From positions 20,433,921 to 20,497,920 of the forward strand of contig OW121774.1 of the NCBI GenBank assembly GCA_933228765.1: a DNA stretch of 64,000 nt, read 5' to 3'. The position numbers and the translations under genes are program-made. The stretch comes from Miltochrista miniata. Taxonomy: Eukaryota; Arthropoda; Insecta; Lepidoptera; Erebidae. Positions within the stretch are counted from its first letter, which is position 1. Each line of letters starts with the position of its first letter. Below the pieces are notes generated by a model. That model was not told the origin of the DNA, did no database searches, and was given only the letters and a program-made list of their open reading frames with translations. This document shows positions 39,101 to 52,500 of this stretch, one piece after another.

Positions 39101-42100
39101 CGATTCTCGTTTTCGGCAGGCCTTTCAGCACGCAAGCAGCGTCCGCAGTCGCGATTGTGCCGAGTAGACGAATCGACGGTGTGTCGTTTTTTAAATAGTA
39201 ACCGTGCGTGTTTTATTTACTAAAAATATTTAATATGACAACTAGAGTCTATTGTGCTTGTTTTGGTTGCCGGAATTCGTCAATAACACACCCAGAGATA
39301 ACGTTTTTTAGATTACCTGGAAACTTCGAAAGGTAAGACTATAAATTAATTTTACTTAAGTACTAATTGGTACTATACTACTAGTTGACTAAAGTTAAAC
39401 AAAGTGATTGACACGAGTGAACTAGGTAGTTACATGAAGTAGGTATGTTTGTGTTTAAAACTAGACTTGTACTTGCTCAGTCAGTGAACGGTGCGATCCA
39501 ATATAGTACAATATCAAAAAAAAAACTAGTTCAGAACTCTAGTACGTGTCGGTAGTACATTTAGTTCCGTTGTCAGTTCGTAGTTATTTAATTGAGAGCA
39601 ATGATTTAGGTATGTTTCAAGAGTATTCATTTCTTTGTGGATGACCGATGTTACAGTACCTACACTAAGCACCGTATATTATTTTATTTATTTTATAAAG
39701 ACTAGAATTCCGTGATTCTATCACTGACGAAACATGTGATGAGCCGATTATTATTGTCTACGCCGCTTACTTGTTTTCAAATTTCTATAGCAGTCTCACT
39801 CAATCGTTAGTAGATAACGGGCGCTGCGCCGCCACGCCGCCGCCCCGCGCCGCCAGCCGTTGCGGGGATATTATATTATTACTCACAAAGTATTCTTTTG
39901 TTTAAATAAAAAAGGTACATATTTACTCGAAATAAAAGCCGGTTGTCAGTAAAACGACAATCCTTAATACAAATTGAAGGCCTTGTGGGCGGATTGTAAA
40001 ATTTCAAAATTCAATTGCATTAGGCTCACTGTCTATTACGCGTACGTAAAACTATAAGGTAAAATGTGGGCGTATACTATGCCTCTGCATACACCTTCAG
40101 GGATAAAGGCGTGACTATATGAATGTATGTATGTACATATTTACAATCGCAATACTAAATAGAAAGTCAAAGTAGGCACATATTATTAAAATGCTGTAGG
40201 TGGGCAGCCCTATCGCATGCTTACGTACCGCGCGGCTGTAGGCATTTATTTCTAAAATCCGGCCGAGTCAAACTACAGTATACAGTGATATTAGTATAGA
40301 TAACATACCTAGGTTTTGTTTTTGCCCCATCATCAGGCCAGTTGTAGCATACGTTACGTAGCTAATATTAGTCTCACTGAAAACATGACACGATATAATA
40401 TTAGTACCTCTGAAATTAAAAAGTGGCTGTGACATACGGACGGACATACAGACAGACAGACATGACAAATCTATAAGGGTTCCGTTTTTGCCATTTGGCT
40501 ACGGAACCCTAAAAACGCAAAAAATCACGTTTGTTGTATGGGAGCCCTCCTTAATCCCCCATTTTGTTTCCGATTTTAGAATTTGTTGTTATAGCGGCAA
40601 CAGGAATACATCATCTGTAAAAATGTCAGCTCTCTAGCTATGACCGTTCCTGAGATAGAGCGTCGTGACAGACCGACAGACAGAAAGTAATAATAAAATG
40701 GTTCCGCTTTTACACTTTGAGTATAGAACATTAAAAATAGTAGTTTTCGATACAAGTGTGGGATTTCTGTTATTACGACGAGTTTCGACAGATGTTGACC
40801 CGAGCCGAAGGCGAGGGTGGACAGTCGGAACGAGTTGAAATAACAATCCCACACGTTGTATTGAACAACTATTTTTAATACAGTTGCGAAAAAATTAAGC
40901 AATTTAATAAAATAATAAAAACACAATAAACCTGAATTGTCCAAAATGGCGGCAACCGTAAAAGAATATACAGGGTGAATTTTTGAAAAGGGATTGGATG
41001 GCCAAATCCGAAACTATAAGGAATAGCCAAAAACGCTGAAAGGAGTCACGAGCCCGATTTTGATGAAACTTAAAACCTCATCATTAGATTTTCGAAAAAC
41101 CCATAATCCTAGCTGGGAATCGAATCCATTGATTTTGAAAAAAAAAACACACCCTTTATTATTACACCATACGATAGAGTCGCTGTTAAGGATCAAATTT
41201 TGCAAAGTAATGATATACGCCAAATTTAAGGAACATTTGGAATTTTAATAGAATGCATATTTCATGTACCTAAATTTTGTATCATAGTTTGTTTCGTTGG
41301 AAATCCCAGAAAAGATCGTAACTATTCCGTGTTTTAAATTATGCTCAGAATGATTTTTTAGAGAATATTCTCAACGGAATCAATAATATTCCTTAGTTAT
41401 TCCTTGAGGTTTCGAATCCAGCTATGTATTGCAAAGATTTTGAACAATTAATCAGTTAACGTAAGAAAAATAAAATGTATTTTGTTAAAGATGAGCTCTT
41501 TCCTGTAGTTTGCCGTATATCATTACTTCTCAGAATATGATCCTTAATAGCAACACTATCGTATGGTGTAATAATAAAGGGTGTGTTTTTTTTTTCAAAA
41601 TCAATGGATTCGATTCCCAGCTAGGATTATGGGTTTTTCAAAAATCTAATGATGAGGTTTTAAGTTTCATCAAAATCGGGCTCGTGACTCCTTTGAGCAT
41701 TTTTCGCTATTCCTTATAGTTTCGGATTTGGCCATCCAATCCCTTTTGAAAAATTCACCCTGTATACCTTCCTAAGCAGAGACTATGGCAGTGCACTTCA
41801 TACAGCCAACTTTTTTTATATTTATAAATTTAATTTGGCCGATACTAATACAAATTTATGCTTAAATTTTAATTATAATTACTTTTAATCTGATATTGAA
41901 ACAAGTTAGAATCTTTTTTTAGAAATATTTGCATGAATCACAGACCTTATTTTGACAATTGGGAAAGAAATCGCACGAGTGCGGGAATGGTAAAGAAAAA
42001 GCACGAGTGTGTAATAGCCCACATCCCGAACGCTATAGGTCCCTGTAATACGCCACTTTTTGAGCAACTGTATTAAAAAATACATTACCTTGGAGGTAAA

Positions 42101-45100
42101 GGCTCATCACTAAGTTTAACATCTGTATATCCGTCTTGTCGCTTCATCTCCATAAATAGCAACTCCAGAAACACATATCCACACTGTGACATATCTACGC
42201 TAGATCCTCTTGACAAGTAAAAAACTATATAAAATAGTTCTGCGAATCTGTAATAGAAAAGATATATAATAATTTAACCAACTTCAAAAATAAAAGTCTC
42301 AATAAGGTTTATATATTAGGTTCGTATTGTGGTCCAATATATCCGGAAAATCAACCCAGGCTATAGGGTAGATTTTAAAAATAAAAAAAACCGGCCAAGT
42401 GCGAGTTGTATTCGCCCATGAAGGGTTCCATAGCAGCAAGTAACTTAATATACAAGTTCTTGTAGTTCGTTGTAACTTTGATTGATGTTTTAACACGTTC
42501 GCTGAGGTAGTGATTTTTCTAGGCGAAAATTGCGGTGTATGACGTATTAAAAAAAAAACTACCAACTCGATCTCGCTTCAACTAATTTTCGTTGGTAGTT
42601 TTTATGGCAATGTACACCATATATTTTTTTTAGATTTATCATTCTCTTAGTTTAGAAGTTAGAGGGCACACATATTTCCACTTTGGAAGTGTCTGTTGCG
42701 CTATTTACTTTAGAAAAAAAATATGTTAGGAACCTCAACAGCATTTTTGTAGGCCTATCTATAGATACTCCACAAATTTTTATTTTCATCAACCCCTCGT
42801 TGATGAAAATAAAAATTTTTGAGTTTCAGTTCTGAAAAAATACCAAAATAATCAACAAAAAAAACCCCCCAAAATTAACAGCTTTTTTTCTAGTTTTATA
42901 TGAAAATCTTAATGCGGTTCACAGAATACATCTACTTCTGTAATCGGTTCAACACTATGTTAAAGATTAGAATAAGACTTAAGTGTGATAGATAAAGATA
43001 GTTTGATTCTTTTTTCTTTGCGTTAGCATTAAGTCATAATTGTGTAACAATGTACCATACTTATTACCAATAAATTTACTTTACTTTACTTTTACTTTAC
43101 TTACCAAGTTCCAATAGGCCTTATAGGAGAAAAGTGACTGTGACATACAGACGGACAGACAGACAGACAGACATTACGAATCTATAAGGGTTTTGTTTTT
43201 GCCATTTGGCTACGGAACCCTAAAAACGGTTATGAGGAAACAATCGTAATAGTAATGTTTCGGCGACACGGTCGGCCATCGGGGGAATTCGTCACTCGGC
43301 CGGCTAACCCCCGCCCCGCGCTGCCTTGCCAGGCGGGCGGCCATTTTTCGCATCGACCGACCGGTCACATCTCGGACGCGGTTCCAACAACTTGTGTGTG
43401 CGCCTGCGGTGGATTGCCGGCAACCCATCCACACGTCAGCGCCTCGGTCGACACGGCAACTCGGAAACAACTCAAAAGAAACAGCATCAGCCTCGGAGCA
43501 ACCTTAAGAAGAGCGGGAATCCAGGTAAGTGGCGAATCACTCTTGGTGGCGGTCCGATTTCCGAAACTTCTTGTGTCGTCTTATGTGCCTGCAGGAACTA
43601 CCTAAAGACAGTCCACTAACTCCCCTGAACTATCGAACAAGTAATTTGGGTAAAATGGTCCTGCTTTTACTCTGTGGGTGCTAGACCCTAATAAGAAGTG
43701 TGATGAGGTGCGGAAAAATGTAGTTTAACCCTACAGGCAGTGGTTCTCAAGTTGTCTCTCTGTGAGGTGTCTCTTCACGCTCCTCTTAAAGAATCCAGGA
43801 TTGTAAGATGAGGGAAACCCGTGTGCGGGCAGCGAGTTCCATGTTTTTACAGTTCGACAGAGGAACGATCTTTTGAAACGCTTAGTTCTGGCGAAGATTC
43901 TCTCCACTGTGTATGAGTGGCATCTCTGCTAGGGATGAAAATGGCGAAAGATACTCATTTGTTTTTTTCGCAACTTTGAAACTTTACAGTAAAATACATG
44001 TAACTTTGTAATTATAAAAATTTAGGGCTATTTGAAAAATACAAATTTACATGTATAATACGTGTATTAATCAATGTATTTTTCATAAATTTTTAACGTG
44101 AGGAAAAATCCATCATGGATGCTATGCCGAACTCCTACCGACTAAAAAACCTCACGTAACGACCAACAGCCTATGGAGCCCCGGGTAAGCCTTGGGAAGG
44201 ATGTCCCAGGACTCCCAACAGACCCACGGCCGCCACCGCGTCCTCGCCTAGGGGGTGTTTCGGGTGCTATCCCGCGCTTTTGCGGGGTTTCGGGTGTGAC
44301 CCCGCTTCTAGGGGGGGGGGGGGGCGGCGGACGGTGAGCAGCCCTCTCACCGTACTCAGGCCCCCGGTCATGGAGGCCGATAGTCTTCGGCAAAGACCCG
44401 TCAGCGGCCCCAAGCCGCTGACTGCGGAACTCGGGTGGGAGAGTTCTCTCCCATTCACGCCCCGCCGCCTCATTCACGAGCATGACCGCCTCGCAGAAAG
44501 ACGCGGCGCAGTCCCACTTACTTCCGCTGGAGATTATGGCTCGCACCATGGTCTCGAGCGAGAGAGTGTCCACGTCCATACCCACTACGAGGACCTGTCC
44601 ACGCCGTGCACTCCACCAGCGTGTGGAGCGCTGTGTCATCGCAGCGGTCCTCGCTGTGCTGACACTCGGCCATCGTCATTAAGCCTTACACATGTATTGT
44701 TCACAAGAGGGTGGTAAGTGGGATCAAGTAAATAGGCCGCTAAATGGATTGGCTTCTAACAGAATGATCGACAACTATCGCAATACTTTAAAATTTCTTC
44801 TTTTGTTTCTGTAGTTAAAAAAACGCAGACTTCAAGGCTACTGATACTGTTGTTTATCGTGATGAAAGCCTCTAAAACGTCAGATAAACTAAGTCATCAG
44901 ATTCTATTTTTGCAATAGAATTTGCAATGGGAGAAAGTAACTTCTTAGCATTTCCTATATGGATCCAAGTTTCTTCACTCATCAAGTATTTTTTGAAATT
45001 TGGTTTTATATTTGCATCTTTGAAATTAATAAAGCTTGTAACACTTCCCGGTTTTCTAACAGTGATTCAAACGCTATATAGCATTTTGGATGGAATTTTT

Positions 45101-48100
45101 CTAGCTTGAACGCCGTACTGCACATTCTGTTCTTCAATAACGTATTGAAGCAATCTAAAGATAAAATATCTTTACACAATAAATCAAGAGCATGGGCCGC
45201 ACAACCAACACAATCTATATACGGATATTCCGCTTCTATAAGTCTCCTAAAAAACAGCGAAAAATACAATGTAAAATACATGTAAAAAACGGAAACTTAC
45301 GAAAGCTACATCGTAAGGTCACATTGAAAGTTTCTGTATTTTATTGAAAAATACATGTATTTTACTTGTGATTTTAAACCCTAATCTCTGCTCGACACGT
45401 GTTGTTCGGGATCGGAAAGGAGAGGGTGTGATCAGGTGTATGATAAGATGTAAGAACTTACATCAGGTCTTCCACGAAGAACCCACAGTTTTAAGAGGAG
45501 GGAAACACGTTCGCGTGCAGGTCTTTACAAGGTTTCATTTTTAACCCCCGACGGAAACCCGGACGGGGTGTTATAAGTTTGACGTGTGTGTGGGTGTGTG
45601 TGTGTGTAAGTCTGTCTGTGGCATCGTAGCTCCCAAACGGATAACCGATTTTGATTCTGTTTCTTTTGTTTGAAAGATGGGTTAGGGGAGAGTGTTCTTA
45701 GCTATGTTTTATAAAAATCCGGTAAGCCATTTCATAGATATGAGGGGTGAAAGTGGGGATGAAAAATTAAATTTGTTCAAATATACCCGTGTTGGGTATC
45801 AAATGAAAGGTCATAACTTATACATCACGATACCGCAAGTTTTATGAAAATCGGTTTAGCCATTCGAAAGATATGAAGAGTGGAATGTATTTCTAATTCT
45901 GTAACCACACTCCGCGCAATTCGCATTAGTTCTGAATAATTGTTGATGACTATACGTATGTTGATATTAAAAAACCCCTATAAAAAGCATGAAATAAAAA
46001 AAATAATTTAAAATTTAAAAAACCCCCGACTCACAAAAAAAGGACAATAAAAAAACCTGTAAAAAGTAAAAAAATAACTATTATATTATGACCTATCTAC
46101 CCTAAGTATTGAACCTTTATTATTATTATAGGTAACTATATTATTTACGTATTCATATTGTTAACTAACAGTTTGTTTCGTCGGGGACCGCTCACCTAAT
46201 CATAACCTAATCGTGCGTCTGTCTCTATTTAGGTATAGAGCGGTCCCCCCGACGAGACCAACTGTTAGTTAAAAATATGAATACGTAAATAATATAGCTA
46301 CCTATAATAATAATAAAGGTTCAATACTTAGGGTAGATAGGTCATAATATAATAGTTATTTTTTTACTTTTTACAGGTTTTTTATTGTCCTTTTTTTGTG
46401 AGTCGGGGGTCTTTAAATTTTAAATTTAATTTTTTATTACAATATTAGTATAGATAAAGGTATACCTAGACTTACCTGATAGTCATATCCTTAGACAGAG
46501 TCTCCTCAACCCCATCCCTCATCATTCTCTGAACACCCTCGTCAGCATCAAACACTCCCCTCGACACTTCCGTCAGGATGTTCTGGTGCAAGTCCGAGGG
46601 AGACTCCATCAGGTCCAGGATTGGAGTGCCTTGGAGAGCTCTACGTTTGGCTGCGTGAGTGTCTTTCACTGTGACTAGATCTAAAATTAAGGAAAAAGAA
46701 TGATACTGTAAAAACAACAATCACAGAGGATTCCATTCCAAAAACGAAGATATTTAGCGTGAGGAAAATCCGATGCTATGCCGGACTCCTACCGACTAAA
46801 AAACCTCATGTAACGCGCAACAGCCTATGGTTGGGAGCCCCGGGTGCACCCTCGGAAGGATGTCCCAGGACTCCCAACAGACCCACGCCCAGGTGGGTCC
46901 CGCTTCCAAGGGGGGGCGTGCGTGAGATGCTCACGTCACGCTGCCGTCATGGGTCTGCTTCTGTAAGGACGGTGAGCGGCCCTCTCACCGTCCTCAGACC
47001 CCGAGTTATATTCACCCTTATTCAGATAAATACAACCCTCTCTCTTACTCTCGTCTATTACGCAAACAGAGTTGCACAAGGTCAGCTAGCAAAGAGACCG
47101 TATTCTTAGCATTCCATGGATTCTCCGTGCGGGCGCCGGGTCCATAGCGTGGCGGCGGGGGGAACACCCCGACGGCGTCTAGGACTTGCGACACAGCAGA
47201 GTAGGTTTAGGGTGGCCACCTTACTATGCGCATAAACGATCACCTTCCACCGTCAACAATGTTCCCCCCCCTGCCCAACCAGATTTGGTAAGATCCTATC
47301 AATGCCGCTTTGGATACTCGTTTTAGTAAAGAGCTTACTGAAGCTCTTGGCAATCCAAGGTCCTTAAATAAATTATACAGGGATTTAGCTGGAATGCCCT
47401 TGCTCCTACTTCTACGGCATAGAGTTTAACCACATAGCCATTTTTGGTTAACTCATTGGTCAAGTCAAAGTATTTATTTGTCTTCATGGCGTGGTCCTTC
47501 GGTATGTTGGTCTCCCACGGCACCGTCAGCTCCACGAGCACCGCACGCCTGTGTATCCTCGAAAACAGGAATATGTCGGGTCTGGATGACGAGGCACATA
47601 CATCCTCCGGGATTTTGTAGTGTTTTTCATACGTGTCTGAGAGTATAGTCCAATCGGCGGCAGCCATCAAAATTGAGTATGGCTTTTGAGGTACTTTCTT
47701 TGAACAGCCTTCCTTTACAAACGCAATGTCATTTCTTTTGTTTGTGGTTAATCCCTTTTTCGCTCTCGCTACCGCCAAACTGACAGCCTCACGTATGATT
47801 TCCAATACCCTATCGTGTCGGCGTGAGTAATGACCCCGGTCTAGTAACGTCCTACAACCTACCAGCAGGTGCCTAGCAGTTCCAATCGCTTCTCCACATG
47901 CATGACATGTTTTATCTGTGGCTTTCCCCCACCTGACCAGATTACTTGGGTCGGGGAGGGTCAATTGAAACGCGTTCAGGTAGAACTTAAGCAAAGCCGG
48001 CGACCAGTCGTACAATAAGGTACGCCACTGCAAGGCCATGGGAATACAAAACTCGCCCAGAGTAAGCCATTCATTCTGCATCTCCAGGTTCATCGCGTGC

Positions 48101-48675
48101 ACCTTATAGGCATCGCTCTCATCCTGCTCCAGAAAAGATTTTGTAATGTCTTTATCTGTTTGTCTCCGGATACTACCCAACCCCGCTCGACCAGTCTGCG
48201 AACCCACCATGAATTTCCTGTGGAATTGGAGGCGTGACTCAAGTTCTGCTATATTTTTATCCTTTGGAAGAGTTTGAACGATTTTGTCTCTTGATTTTGC
48301 CAAGACGTGCATTTTAGTAACTCTTAGGTGTTTATAGAGTTCCGACGGCTTCTTAAACGTCATTCATAAAGATGGTATATCCCGCTAACTTTATTACTAA
48401 TGTCAGTGACCATGAAAGTTTAAATACTTATATCTTGTAAAACTTTCAAAACAACAGCGTAAGCCTGCTTCCTCACCGCCACGGAGGTGTTCCTACAATG
48501 TTGTACCACTTTGGTCACCAGGTCCACTTTCATTTCCTCGTCTATGAAACTAAGCACGCCCAGGACTATTCTCTACGCAATGGATCTTCTTCCGAAGGTG
48601 TTCTCTTAGTCGCCTCTTACGACACCCTCGAGATGTATTGGGGTGACGATAATTTATGAATTATACACCTTTCTA

Positions 48676-48706
<31 letters not shown>

Positions 48707-48796
48707 ATCTCTCAGTACATAAAGATAGAATTACCTTGTAAAACCTTCAAAACAACAGCGTATGCCTGTTTCCGCATCCGTCTCTCCCTCTCTCTC

Positions 48797-48830
<34 letters not shown>

Positions 48831-48949
48831 AGTACATAAAGATAGAATTACCTTGTAAAACCTTCAAAACAACAGTGTATGCCTGTTTCCGCATCCGTCT
48901 CTATCTCTATCTCTCTCTCTCTATCTCTATCTCTCTCTCTCTATCTCTA

Positions 48950-48988
<39 letters not shown>

Positions 48989-49050
48989 ACATAAAGATAG
49001 AATTACCTTGGAAAACTTTCAAAACAACAGCGTATTCCTGTTCTGCATCC

Positions 49051-49095
<45 letters not shown>

Positions 49096-49442
49096 TTTCT
49101 CTCTCAGTATATAAAGATAGAATTACCTTGTAAAACCTTCAAAACAACAGCGTATGCCTGTTTCCGCACCCATCTCTCTCTCTATCTCTCTATCTCTCTC
49201 TCTCTCTCTCTCTTTCTCTCTCAGTATATAAAGATAGAATTACCTTGGAAAACCTTCAAAACAACAGTGTATGCCTGTTTCCGCATCCGTCTCTATCTGT
49301 CTCTCTCAATCTCTATCTCTTTCTCTCTCTCTCTCTCTCTCAGTATATAAAGATAGAATTACCTTGTAAAACCTTCAAAACAACAGCGTAAGCCTGCTTC
49401 CGCATCCGTCTCTATCTCTCTCTCTCTCTCTCTCTATCTCTA

Positions 49443-49474
<32 letters not shown>

Positions 49475-49539
49475 AGTACATAAAGATAGAATTACCTTGG
49501 AAAACTTTCAAAACAACAGCGTATTCCTGTTCTGCATCC

Positions 49540-49586
<47 letters not shown>

Positions 49587-52500
49587 TTTCTCTCTCAGTA
49601 TATAAAGATAGAATTACCTTGGAAAACCTTCAAAACAACAGTGTATGCCTGTTTCCGCACCCATCTCTCTCTCTATCTCTCTCTCTCTCTCTCTCTTTCT
49701 CTCTCAGTATATAAAGATAGAATTACCTTGTAAAACCTTCAAAACAACAGTGTATGCCTGTTTCCGCATCCGTCTCTCTCTCTCAATCTCTATCTCTTTC
49801 TCTCTCTCTCTCTCTCTCAGTATATAAAGATAGAATTACCTTGTAAAACCTTCAAAACAACAGTGTATGCCTGTTTCCGCACCCATCTCTCTCTCTATCT
49901 CTCTATCTCTCTCTCTCTCTCTCTTTCTCTCTCAGTACATAAAGATAGAATTACCTTGTAAAACCTTCAAAACAACAGTGTATGCCTGTTTCCGGATCCG
50001 TCTCTATCTCTCTCTCTCTCTATCTCTATCTCTTTCTCTCTCTCTCTCTCTCTCTCTCAGTACATAAAGATAGAGTTACCTTGTAAAACCTTCAAAACAA
50101 CAGCGTAAGCCTGCTTCCTGACCGCCACGGAGGTGTTCCTACAATGTTGTACCACTTTGGTCACCAGGTCCACCTTCATTGCGTCTTCTATGAAACTAGC
50201 CCCCCCCCCCCTCTTTCTTTCTCTCTTTCTCTCTCTCTCAGTACATAAAGATAGAATTACCTTGTAAAACCTTCAAAACAACAGCGTAAGCCTGCTTCCT
50301 CACCGCCACGGAGGTGTTCCTACAATGTTGTACCACTTTGGTCACCAGGTCCACTTTCATTTCCTCGTCTATGTAACTCAGTGCGCCAAGGACTACCTAT
50401 AACAACGGAAATGCAAAAAATATGAGAAACGGTTTCACCCGCGTAGTTGCCGTTCCCGTGGGAATACGGGAATAACATGTAACCTACGTTCACCGGGAAT
50501 AGTGTGCCTTTCCAACAGTGAAAAATATTTTCAAATCGGTTCAGTAGTTTCGGAGCCTATTCGATGCAAACAAACAAACAATCAAATCTTTCCTCTTTAT
50601 AATATTAGTATAGGTAGGTATAGACTAGCTGTTCCACGCGGCTTCGTCCGCGTAAAAGTCGTTATCGCGGAAATCATTACCCTCTTTTAGCGTAGTCGTT
50701 AAAAAGTAGCCTATTATCCTTCCCTTGGACTTAAACTATCTCTATACCAAATTTCATCTAAATCGTGTCAGCGGTTTAGGCGTGAAGCATAACAGACAGA
50801 CAGACAGACAGAGTTACTATCGCATTTATAATATGAGTAGGGAGTCGTAGGGATTACAAAATATGAAAATACCACAAACGGTCACCCATCTTAAAATTGA
50901 CCGTATCTTAAGTTGCTTGGCGCATACCACAAAAGGACATCCATCTTAAAACTGATCGAATCTTAGTCGCTTAACGCAGTGTCACTATAAATTCTATAAA
51001 AGCATCGAAAAGGTCGTATATGAAATTGCCACAAACGGTTACCCATCTTAAGACTAACCTTACTGTATGTTGCTTACCGCAGTGATAGAGCCATAGCACA
51101 GAAATCTTAATGTAATCTAAATTCTTAATGAAAACACTAAAATACCACAAACGGTCAGCCATCTGAAAACTGGAATGTATCCTAAGTTGCTTAACTCAAT
51201 TATCCTATCAAAGCACAGAAACGCTTCTAAATGAAAGTACTAAAATACCACAAAAGTTCACCCAACTTAAGATTGACCGTATCTTAAGTTGCTCGACGCA
51301 GTATTTCTGCCTCTGTGGCGCGGTCGGTAGTGATACCGCCTGCGGCGCTGGAGGTCGTGGGTTCGATTCCCACCGGAGACAAATATTTGTGTGGCCCATA
51401 AATGTTTGTTTCAAGAGTCTGGGTGTTTCTATGTATAATATGTATGAATTTAGAAGTATATAAGTATTAATATCCGTGATCTGATACCCATAACACAAGC
51501 AGGTTATTCCTAGCTTACTTTGGGATCAGATAGCGTTGTGTGAAATGTCCGTGAATATTTATTTATTATTATTATATTATTAGTATCAAAGCACAGAAAA
51601 TCTCGTAAGTTAAACGCCATAATCGACAACCCATCTTAAAACTAACCTTACTGTAAAATGCTTAACTATCAACACTAGGTTAATTAAAAAATCGGTTGTC
51701 TGTAAAGTCGGTTTACTGACGATGGTTGAACGTGACAACGTCATAAGAAAATAAAAATAAAAGTAAAAATAAAAATAAACCTAAAATTAACATTACAAAA
51801 CAAATATAAAAACACGTCAATTGATTATAGTGCCATCTGTTGAAAACATTACTAAAATAAATGGAACGCCTCAGAGCAAGGTAACGACGTATTGTGTCAT
51901 CATTTTTCGTTCGTGCAGCCGGCTCCATCGAATTATAAGACGTCGTCACGTCAAAAGGATTTGCCCTGGAAGCTAAAATCTAAGGAACCTTAAGAATTTA
52001 CATCAACCCCCCCCCCCCTTACCTTCATGGCCTCGACCACACATTCTCCATCCAGCAGTTCCTTCAGCCCAATAGTGTCCAGTACCTCGCCACTGTCGCT
52101 GCCTACCCCGCCGCTGCTTAGGTATGAAGCTATAATGGTCAGACATTTTGGTCGCTCCACTTTAGAGGCCAAGTCTGTTATGGTTCTGAAATTGTACATA
52201 TTTTGTGAGACGGTATTTTTTATTTGAAAATTAGACATTTATAGAAAACTAGAGGACGTCACGCGGGTTCACCCACTTAGTTACCATTCCCGTGGGAATA
52301 CGGGAATAAAATATAGCCTATGTTCACCGCAAAGAGTGTAGCTTCCCAACAGAGAAAGAATTTTTCAAATCGGTTCAGTAGTTTCGGAGCCTATTCGATG
52401 CAAACAAACAAACAAACAAACAAACAATCAAATCTTTACTCTTTATAATATTAGTATAGATAATATTTTTTGAATGAAGAAATAGTTGCGAAGAAGCTCG

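Noticed and set aside
41014..41719. Mirrored open frames of about 65 codons
   Set aside because: Arms of a fold-back element, noncoding.
44142..44717. Proline-rich and antisense open frames as a new gene
   Set aside because: They belong to the 3' end of an R1-type LINE whose CCHC knuckle is readable just upstream.
48656..50067. Leu/Ser-repeat open frames
   Set aside because: Produced by CT tracts and E10 end copies; the real coding direction is the minus strand.
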